In this document: positions 16,732 to 23,242 of the stretch, one piece after another | Layout of the letters: each line of letters begins with the position of its first letter | Numbering within the stretch: position 1 is the stretch's first letter | DNA from: Syntrophales bacterium | GTDB lineage: Bacteria; Desulfobacterota; Syntrophia; Syntrophales; UBA5619 | Length of the DNA: 32,965 bases | Direction of reading: 5' to 3' | Assembly (NCBI GenBank): GCA_030654195.1 | Contig: JAURXV010000070.1 | Location: 1-32,965, forward strand | Translations under genes and position numbers: made by a program | Notes under the pieces: generated by a model | What the model saw: the letters and a program-made list of their open reading frames with translations, nothing else | Database searches by the model: none | What the model was told of the DNA's origin: nothing

Positions 16732-17513
16732 AACTCTATCCGCCGCTCTCCCGCCGCTTTCTCCGGGTCTGGCAGCGCAACTGGACAGTCTACCGGCAGA
16801 GCTGGAAGATCAGCTTCATCCCGCCGCTGCTGGAGCCCCTGTTCTACCTGCTGGCGTTCGGCGTCGGTCTGAGCGCGCTCGTGGGAAACATCCGCTATCA
16901 GGGCGGCGAGATCTCCTACGTCCGGTTCATCGCCCCGGCGCTTATCGCGATCACGGTGATGAACAGCTCCTTTTTCGAAAACACCTACGCCTCGTTCGTC
17001 CGCATGTACTACCAGAAGACCTTCGACGCGATGATGGCAACGCCGCTCACCGTGGAGGAGATCATTGCCGGCGAGATCGTCTGGGGGGCGACCAAGGCGG
17101 TGATCGCAACGGCGATCATGATGGTCGTGATCAGCTTCTTCGGCCTGATCCGCTACCCGGAGGGGCTGCTCCTGCTGCCGCTCGCCTTTCTGGGAGGGCT
17201 CGCCTTCGGCGCGGCGGGGATGGTCTGTACGTCGCTGGTTCCGAACATCGAACTCTTCAACCTGCCGGTCTTTTTATTCATTACTCCGATGTTCCTCTTC
17301 GGCGGAACCTTCTTCCCCGTGGAAAACCTGCCCGGCTGGGCGCAGACAACGGCGGCCCTTCTCCCGCTCACCCACCTGGTCAACCTCTCCCGCGCCTTCA
17401 CGAACGGCCGGATCGACGCCGGGCTCCTGCCGGGAATCGTCTACCTCGCCGCCTTCGCCGCGATAACCTTTCCGCTGGCGCTTTACAAAATGCGCAAACG
17501 GCTGATCAAATGA
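16728..17513 (+). CDS. ABC-2 type transporter permease (NodJ/DrrB-like)
   Basis: 261 residues with about six hydrophobic segments (near 28-48, 61-81, 118-140, 145-170, 177-195 and 235-253) and the ABC-2 pattern LFGGTFFPVENLPGW before the last segments. It forms the membrane channel for the ATPase encoded just upstream, whose stop codon overlaps this start. An earlier in-frame ATG lies inside the ATPase gene and is not needed. Confidence 0.87.
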   Translation: MKLYPPLSRRFLRVWQRNWTVYRQSWKISFIPPLLEPLFYLLAFGVGLSALVGNIRYQGGEISYVRFIAPALIAITVMNSSFFENTYASFVRMYYQKTFDAMMATPLTVEEIIAGEIVWGATKAVIATAIMMVVISFFGLIRYPEGLLLLPLAFLGGLAFGAAGMVCTSLVPNIELFNLPVFLFITPMFLFGGTFFPVENLPGWAQTTAALLPLTHLVNLSRAFTNGRIDAGLLPGIVYLAAFAAITFPLALYKMRKRLIK

Positions 17514-18022
17514 TGCCTCGCCGTATATGCCGTCTCTATTATGGTCCTTTTCTTTTCCCCCCCCCATAATGGCTCCAGGTATGACCCCGAGGTCGTGGCT
17601 GCCTGTCTGAGGCTTTTCAAGGAGAAGGGGTATAAGATGGAAGGCTGATGCGTCTTGTGCAGCATATCAGCGGTAATCCTCGCCTCAATTCGATATCGTG
17701 CGTCGAGGACTTGTAGGAGACAGCGATTCCGTTGGTTGGGTGATCTTGAAAATTTTATATGGGACTTTTTTTATCGACTGTACTAAACAGCGACCGTATC
17801 ACCGAAATCGACAACTCCCCTACAAACTTTTTGAGGTTATTTTTTCTACCATATCCGCGCGACCGGAATCAAATCCCATCCCAACACAACAGGTTGTGAT
17901 AAAATCTCCTTGACATACAAGACTCCTTTCCGCATCCTCAATTTTCGCAAAAGCAAGTTCTTATCCATTCAATGATCAATAGCCATATATTGACGGTATT
18001 GAACAACCATCGGGGGATTTTC
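17514..18022. other. AT-rich intergenic region
   Basis: About 500 bases of visibly lower GC than the flanking genes. It holds a run of nine C residues (17557-17565), a fragment of an HD-type gene (17571-17648), and a palindrome CACAAC-AG-GTTGTG (17885-17898) just before TAAAAT (17900-17905) and TTGACA (17910-17915). A convincing complete promoter for the following operon could not be assigned. The composition and fragment suggest a decayed insertion. Confidence 0.5.
17571..17648 (+). pseudogene. C-terminal fragment of an HD-domain (HD-GYP-like) protein
   Basis: This frame reads GSRYDPEVVAACLRLF and continues to a TGA after about 25 codons. That is the usual C-terminal ending of HD-GYP and related phosphohydrolase domains, where F/YDP-x-VV is conserved. 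There is no start or upstream domain: the preceding bases are the poly-C run. It is therefore a remnant, not a working gene. The assignment rests on a short match and is moderate at best. Confidence 0.4.
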
Positions 18023-18655
18023 ATGCAGGGTTTTTTCCTTGGTCTCAGCAGTGGAGCGGTATGCGCCGCCTATTGCGCGCCCGTCCTTATTCCCTACCTG
18101 CTGGGGGAAGGGAGAAGCGTCCTGCAGAATTTCTCTGCGTTGCTGCAGTTCCTGATGGGAAGACTCCTGGGATATCTCTCCTTCGCCGTCTTCGCCTGGG
18201 GCATCCACACCTCCCTCCCGCAGGACATCGTCCATCGGAATCTGCTCATCGGCGCCGCCTACGTCATCCTGTCTGGTTTGCTGATCTTCTACAGTTTTTT
18301 CAAAGCCGGCCGCGCCTGCCCGTCGGCAGGGGATCAGGGAATCGACCACCGGCTGCGTGAGTCCCGGTCGTCACTTTTTCTATTATCCATGGGTCTCGCC
18401 ACCGGGCTGAACTTATGCCCGCCCTTTCTTCTGGCCGTCGCAACCGCGGCGGAGCAGGCGAGTCTCTTGCAGAGCGTCCTGTTCTTCCTCACCTTCTTTC
18501 TGGGAACATCCGTCTTTCTCATCCCGGCGCCGTTCCTCGGACTGCTGAGGGGTTTTTCCCCTCTGCCTGTCATCGGGAAAATGGCGGCCGGTTTGATCGG
18601 CGCTTATTATCTCTTCATTGGAGCCACCATGCTGGCAGGAGGTTTTTATCGATGA
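18023..18655 (+). CDS. CcdA/TauE-SafE-like membrane protein
   Basis: About 210 residues with roughly six membrane segments. Cysteines sit at Cys14 and Cys18 (C-x3-CAP) in the first segment and in NLCPP of a later one, as in the DsbD/CcdA-like and SafE (UreH-like) families, which move reducing power or small solutes across the inner membrane. I prefer the ATG at 18023, which has GGGGGA five bases upstream, over an in-frame ATG at 17972 without a ribosome site. It overlaps the polyferredoxin gene by four bases, so a role in thiol or electron transfer to the periplasm is plausible. Confidence 0.75.
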   Translation: MQGFFLGLSSGAVCAAYCAPVLIPYLLGEGRSVLQNFSALLQFLMGRLLGYLSFAVFAWGIHTSLPQDIVHRNLLIGAAYVILSGLLIFYSFFKAGRACPSAGDQGIDHRLRESRSSLFLLSMGLATGLNLCPPFLLAVATAAEQASLLQSVLFFLTFFLGTSVFLIPAPFLGLLRGFSPLPVIGKMAAGLIGAYYLFIGATMLAGGFYR

Positions 18656-19827
18656 CGAAGGAACATCCCTCGCAAGGGAAGACCGTCGGAGTCCGGCAAT
18701 CACCGGGAAAATCCTTTCTTCTCGCCCTTCCGATGATGCTGCTGACACTCATGATGATGTCGGGCGGGAAAATCCCCGCCGATCCGCAACGGCTTTTCGT
18801 CTTCGCCGTCACCTATCTTTTCTTCAATCTCCTGTTCTTCCTGATGATCCATACGGGAAAAACCGATCGATACCGGGCGACCGCGTTCATCACCTATGCC
18901 CTGCTGTTCATCGTCTCATTCATCTCCCATATGTTCGAGGCGCGGGGAAGCATGTCCCTCAGTGAGGAGAAGATCATCCTGTGCGAGGTGCCGTTCTGCC
19001 ACCTGGTCATCCCGATGACCCTGATTCCCGCGGCCCTCACCAAGACGATCATCTTTCCGGGAATGATCACAGGAGGATTTGCGTCGATCGCCAGCATGTT
19101 CACTATCTGGATCGGGGCGTCTCTCTCTCTGGGACGCGGCTGGTGCAGCTGGGGGTGCTTCTTCGGCGGGCTGGACGATGCCTTTTCCCGCATCCTGAAA
19201 AAGCCCCTTCTCAGGAAGATCGATCCCCGGTGGACCTACCTGCCCTGGGCCGTCCTGTTGGCGGTCGTCCTGACCGCCGCCGCGTTCCTCAGCCCCACCT
19301 ATTGCACTTGGCTTTGCCCGTTCAAGACGGTCACGGAATTCCAAGCGGTCACCTCGTTCAAAATCCTCGTACAGACGATCATCTTCGTCTCTCTCTTCAT
19401 CGCCCTGGTGATCGTCCTGCCCCTGCTGACGAAGCGCAGGACCCAGTGCAGCCTGTTTTGCCCCTTCGGCGCGATGCAGGGTCTGACGAACCGGATCAAC
19501 GTCTTCGACGTCCGCATCGATCCGCACATATGCACAAACTGCAAACGGTGCGTTAAGGCGTGCCCCACCCTCTCCGTAACGGAGGAGAGCGTCCGGGCGG
19601 GTCGCCCCCTCATGTCCTGCATGAAATGCGGAACCTGCGTGGACGTCTGCCCCTCAGGCGCCGCCGCCTTTCACGTGCGGGGAACGCCCGTTGAGGGAAA
19701 CCGGAACATCAAACGGCTGCTCTTCTTGTACGCCGCATTCCTCTTTCTGGCCATATTCTCCGGGGGGACGATTCAGGACGGCTTATCAAGAATCATCCGG
19801 TTGATCACAACGGGAAGCATGATTTGA
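18652..19827 (+). CDS. NapH/CcoG-like membrane polyferredoxin
   Basis: 391 residues. Several membrane segments (near 22-37, 48-66, 77-94, 115-135, 198-214 and 240-258) are combined with the family cysteine pairs CSWGC (165-169), CTWLCP (218-223) and CSLFCP (266-271). Two 4Fe-4S sites follow: C-x2-C-x2-C-x3-CP at 294-305 and 323-334. A further membrane segment ends the protein. NapH-type proteins pass electrons from quinol to periplasmic partners. The start overlaps the stop of the CcdA-like gene (ATGA), and the next gene follows within 15 bases, so the three form an operon for redox transfer across the inner membrane. Confidence 0.85.
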   Translation: MTKEHPSQGKTVGVRQSPGKSFLLALPMMLLTLMMMSGGKIPADPQRLFVFAVTYLFFNLLFFLMIHTGKTDRYRATAFITYALLFIVSFISHMFEARGSMSLSEEKIILCEVPFCHLVIPMTLIPAALTKTIIFPGMITGGFASIASMFTIWIGASLSLGRGWCSWGCFFGGLDDAFSRILKKPLLRKIDPRWTYLPWAVLLAVVLTAAAFLSPTYCTWLCPFKTVTEFQAVTSFKILVQTIIFVSLFIALVIVLPLLTKRRTQCSLFCPFGAMQGLTNRINVFDVRIDPHICTNCKRCVKACPTLSVTEESVRAGRPLMSCMKCGTCVDVCPSGAAAFHVRGTPVEGNRNIKRLLFLYAAFLFLAIFSGGTIQDGLSRIIRLITTGSMI

Positions 19828-19841
19828 TCGGGAGGATCGGG

Positions 19842-20300
19842 ATGAAACGAGCGAGGAATATTGCCGGGTATGCCTGGGCCGTTGCGTGCGTGGTCGCGGT
19901 TCTGGCCACCTTCATCGGGAATGACTATTTCAGTGCCAAGCTCGCCTCCGCAACGGGGGTCACAATCTCACCCTGGTACTCGGGAGGTGAGATTGTCCGG
20001 AGCATCGATCACGGCGCATATAGGACGGTGATCCGTCGCCCCGTCTTCGATGGGTTGATCGGGGAGAGAAAAGAGGGTTTCATTCAGATCGAATGGCAGC
20101 CCGTAACGGCGCTCCCGCCGGTGATCGAGGATGGAATCGACTTTACGGGCGATGGGAAGGAAGATTTCGCCTTCCGGCTCGACACCATCGCCGGCAGAGG
20201 CACGCTCACGCCCCGCAACCCGTCCGTGATCGCCGTTGAAACGCTCGTCAAGGTCAACCAGGGATGGGTGGCAAGGATCCAGCTCCGGAAGGTTTCCTGA
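19842..20300 (+). CDS. Small membrane-anchored exported protein of unknown function
   Basis: 152 residues that I do not recognise. There is one N-terminal hydrophobic segment (about 9-25), so the rest probably lies in the periplasm. A motif DFTGDGKEDFAF near 100-111 resembles calcium-binding or FG-GAP-type loops. GGAGG six bases upstream supports the ATG at 19842 over a TTG at 19824 that overlaps the previous stop. As third gene of the CcdA-like/polyferredoxin operon it is probably an accessory or electron-accepting partner, though it has no haem or iron-sulphur motif. Confidence 0.7.
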   Translation: MKRARNIAGYAWAVACVVAVLATFIGNDYFSAKLASATGVTISPWYSGGEIVRSIDHGAYRTVIRRPVFDGLIGERKEGFIQIEWQPVTALPPVIEDGIDFTGDGKEDFAFRLDTIAGRGTLTPRNPSVIAVETLVKVNQGWVARIQLRKVS

Positions 20301-20347
20301 AGAATCGAGGGACGTCCCGGACGTGAACGTTCCTCAAGTCCTGGGAG

Positions 20348-20473
20348 ATGTTCTTTAAAAAAGAGCTTGTAAACTATGCCTCGCGGGAGTTGATCCAGAG
20401 GAAGGAGAGAAAGGAGATTCTTCGCCTGAAAGGAAAACTCCACTGGGAAGACGATTTGGAAGAGATGAGAAAA
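20348..20473 (+). pseudogene. VapB-type antitoxin fragment
   Basis: The frame reads ELVNYASRELIQRKERK and then LRLKGKLHWEDDLEEMRK, which is the typical C-terminal half of VapB antitoxins (helix, then LxGK-x-x-W-x-x-DL-x-x-MR). The N-terminal DNA-binding half is missing, there is no normal stop after MRK because the frame runs into the end of the convergent aminotransferase gene, and no VapC PIN-domain toxin is adjacent. It is best read as a remnant of a lost toxin-antitoxin pair. Confidence 0.5.
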
Positions 20474-20478
20474 TGGGA

Positions 20479-21783
20479 TCAACGCATCGATTCGACGTAC
20501 TGGACGATCTTCTCGCCGAGGGTCCGGACGACATGTTCGAACTTCGCCTCGTCCCGTTCGAGCAGCGTCATCCGGAAACCGGGCAGGTCGGTGAAGAAGG
20601 AGGTCAGCGGGATCACGCAGATCCCGGTGGCGCCGAGGAGATAATAGACGAAGCGTTTGTCGGGTTCGATCGGTTCCGCAACCAGGCTTTCAATGTAGGT
20701 CCGGACATCCTTCTGCGGAATCGGCAGGCGCTGGCGGTTGTTGAGGACCGCCTCGTTGAAGACCACCGTCATGTAGAATGCGCCGCAGGTCCGGTTCACC
20801 ATCACATAGGGGAGGTCCTTGAGGATCCCGTAGGCAATGTTGGAGAGCTTTTCATAGTGGCGGAGCCTCTCCTGCAGGTAGGGCTGATACTGCGGGTGGG
20901 TCATGATCCTCGGGATCGCCATCTGCGGAAGGGTCGTCGAGCAGACCTCCGACATCTTCTGGGTCAGAATCGCATCGATGTAGCGGGCGAAGGTTTCGTC
21001 CTTATCGGCGTTGTAGATCTCCATCCAGCCGCAGCGGGAACCGGGCCAGGGGAACTCCTTGGAGATTCCCTTCATGGAGATCCCCGGGACTTCGCCGACG
21101 ATGTCCGAAAGCGGAACCGTCTTCTTCCCGTTGTAGACGATGTTTTGGTAGGTCTCGTCAAAGATCAAAAAGAGGTCGTAGCGGCGGGCGATGTCGACGA
21201 TCCGGATGAGCGTCTCTTCGGGATAGACGTAGCCGGTGGGGTTGTCCGGGTTGATGACGAGGATGCCGACGATCGCCTTGTGGCTCTTCACCTTCCGCTC
21301 CAGCTCGTTGATGTCCGGAGACCAGTCACAATAGGGGTTCATCCGGTAGGTGTTCGGCGGAAAGGAGGCGTGGTGGACCTCCGCGAGCAGGTGCGTAGAG
21401 TAGGTCGGCTCCGGCATGATGATCCGCACGTCGAGGCGGATCGCGCTGTAGGCGCGGGCGATTGCGTCGCCAAGGCCGTTGAAGAAGATGATCTCTTCCG
21501 GCGTGATCTGCGTCTTGCCGCGGCGGTTGACGCGTTCCGCGAGGAATTCGCGGGTCGCGTCCACCCCCTTCGTCGGGGAATAGCCGTATGTGCAATCTTC
21601 GCGCAGCAGGTCGGCGAGGACCTCCCGCATCCATTCGGGGACCTTTTCCCCCTTCTGGACGGGATCGCCGATGTTCTCCCAGACCACCTCCACGCCCGAC
21701 CTTTTCAACTGGTTGGCTACATTCACGATATGACGGATCTCGTAAACGAGTCCGCTTCCGCTCTTGGCAATGTCGAATCTCAT
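20479..21783 (-). CDS. PLP-dependent aminotransferase, class I/II (second)
   Basis: 434 residues, fold-type I. NIGDP (37-41), NPDNPTG (178-184), FDETY (208-212), the PLP lysine in GISKEF (Lys242) and Arg250 in PGSRCGW are present. It is clearly different in sequence from the aminotransferase at 9691-10989. The substrate is unknown. The frame remains open for 40 codons upstream, but those codons read through a palindromic repeat (from 21826), so the ATG at 21783, with GAGG five bases upstream, is the real start. It lies alone on the minus strand, separated from the exporter genes by the repeat. Confidence 0.87.
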   Translation of the reverse strand: MRFDIAKSGSGLVYEIRHIVNVANQLKRSGVEVVWENIGDPVQKGEKVPEWMREVLADLLREDCTYGYSPTKGVDATREFLAERVNRRGKTQITPEEIIFFNGLGDAIARAYSAIRLDVRIIMPEPTYSTHLLAEVHHASFPPNTYRMNPYCDWSPDINELERKVKSHKAIVGILVINPDNPTGYVYPEETLIRIVDIARRYDLFLIFDETYQNIVYNGKKTVPLSDIVGEVPGISMKGISKEFPWPGSRCGWMEIYNADKDETFARYIDAILTQKMSEVCSTTLPQMAIPRIMTHPQYQPYLQERLRHYEKLSNIAYGILKDLPYVMVNRTCGAFYMTVVFNEAVLNNRQRLPIPQKDVRTYIESLVAEPIEPDKRFVYYLLGATGICVIPLTSFFTDLPGFRMTLLERDEAKFEHVVRTLGEKIVQYVESMR

Positions 21784-21825
21784 CCTGGCCTCGCATGACT
21801 CCTGGTGATGGAATAAATTACATTT

Positions 21826-21950
21826 GACGGCTTCGTAAAAAGTCCGGATGCTGCGTTGCGCTTCATCCTTCGTCATTGCGGCGTACGCCAAAGTACGCCT
21901 CATTCCTCAGGACTCGCGCGCCTTGCCTGCGGCCTTTTTACGAAGCCGTC
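21826..21950. repeat. Palindromic repeat element (type 2) with 17-bp terminal inverted repeats
   Basis: A 125-base element with perfect 17-base ends (21826-21842 and 21934-21950; GACGGCTTCGTAAAAAG and its complement). Inside is a small hairpin (GGCGTAC/GTACGCC) and the core GTACGCCTCA followed by CTCAGGA, also found in the element at 9523-9690. A diverged third end, CTTTTTACGAGGTCGTC, lies at 21972-21988, 15 of 17 bases like the right end. No protein is encoded. It looks like a miniature mobile element. Confidence 0.75.
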
Positions 21951-22035
21951 CCATTCTCAAGACTTATAAAACTTTTTACGAGGTCGTCACATTCGGTCCA
22001 TAATACAATCGGTCCCGCCTGTCTATTCTTTTTTG

Positions 22036-23238
22036 CTACCTCCTCGGCCGGATGGGCGTGCCATTCTTGATGGAATCATCGGGATGGGCAACCACCCTTT
22101 CCTTCTCCTGGAGTCCGGAAATGATCTCTGCCGTCAAGCCGTTTCTCTGACCCACCTCAAGCGTCTGCTGCCGCGCCTTTCCGTTATCCTCCACAAACAC
22201 GGCCCATTCCTTTCCCGAACGGAAAAGACCGCTGGCGGGGATTTGCAGAATGTCCTTGCCTTCCCAGACCACAAAATGCGCCTCCAGGCGATAACCGTCA
22301 CCGAGGAGACGCCATGTTTCAGGGGGCGAGGTGATATCCGCAATGACCAGCACCCTTTGCTCCTCCACGCCCAGACTCGACACCTTGGTAAATCCCGCCG
22401 GTTCGACAATCCGCACCCTTCCCGTCAGCGTGCCCTCACCCCCCCAGCGTTTGAACAAAACCGCGCCTCCCTTTTTAATCCTGACCGCATCGGAAGAGAG
22501 GAGCTCTACGCGGACTTCGAGTTTTTTTGAGTCGCCGATCTCTAACAGGGGTTCGCCAACATGGACGGCGCCCTCGCTTTCACGATAGATTTTGATCACG
22601 GCGCCGCTGACCGGGGACGAAACGTAGACGGTATGGGCTTTTTCGGCTATCCCACCGGGGGGAAAGTTCTTCAGCACCGTTTTTGCCCGCTCGAGCTCAG
22701 AGCGCGATACCTCAACGGCGGCTTTGGTGGAAAATTGAACCGCCCGCGCCTTTTTAGCCTCGGATGCCGTCTGATCCCGTTGATCTTGCGCAACGTATCG
22801 TTTCGAGTACAGATTCGCAATCCGTTCCAATCGTTTCTCCATGTAGTCGGCATCGGCCGCCGCCGCACGCTCCTTTTCGATCGCCGCGTCGAGCCCGGCC
22901 TGCGCCGCGAAAACGGTCGCCTCGGCTTCCGCGCGGCTTCGAGGATCAAGGGGCTGCGATCGCAACGGCTCCAGAGCAACCACGGTTTCTCCCTTTCGCA
23001 CCGGATCTCCCACCTTTGCGTCGATCCGCCGCATATACCCGGCGGTCGGCGCCGAGACGACAAACCGTTCTTTCAGGCGGGTGCGGCCCTCTTCTTCGAT
23101 CGTGACCTGGAGCGGGCCCCGTGAGACGGCAACAAGATCGACCTCCACCGCCTTCGGGAGAAAGCCGTAAATCGTTGCCACGACAACAACCAAAATAACT
23201 CCGACGACAAACAGTGTTCTGCGCGTTGCAGTCTTCAT
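22036..23238 (-). CDS. HlyD/RND-type periplasmic adaptor protein
   Basis: 400 residues. One N-terminal membrane segment (about 9-27) is followed by a biotinyl-lipoyl-like half (SAPTAGYMRRI, then VGDPVRKGE), a helical hairpin (about 103-190), the second lipoyl half (SSPVSGAVI) and beta-barrel domains. Such adaptors link an inner-membrane pump to an outer-membrane channel. It follows the FtsX-like permease gene by four bases, so it serves the ABC exporter upstream, as MacA does for MacB. The ATG at 23238, with GGGAG seven bases upstream, is preferred over a TTG just before it. No outer-membrane channel gene is present here. Confidence 0.87.
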   Translation of the reverse strand: MKTATRRTLFVVGVILVVVVATIYGFLPKAVEVDLVAVSRGPLQVTIEEEGRTRLKERFVVSAPTAGYMRRIDAKVGDPVRKGETVVALEPLRSQPLDPRSRAEAEATVFAAQAGLDAAIEKERAAAADADYMEKRLERIANLYSKRYVAQDQRDQTASEAKKARAVQFSTKAAVEVSRSELERAKTVLKNFPPGGIAEKAHTVYVSSPVSGAVIKIYRESEGAVHVGEPLLEIGDSKKLEVRVELLSSDAVRIKKGGAVLFKRWGGEGTLTGRVRIVEPAGFTKVSSLGVEEQRVLVIADITSPPETWRLLGDGYRLEAHFVVWEGKDILQIPASGLFRSGKEWAVFVEDNGKARQQTLEVGQRNGLTAEIISGLQEKERVVAHPDDSIKNGTPIRPRR

Positions 23239-23242
23239 CAAT

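Noticed and set aside
20473-21798. Plus-strand open frame of 441 codons opposite the second aminotransferase
   Set aside because: Antisense shadow without domain similarity; the minus strand has the PLP-lysine and other family motifs.
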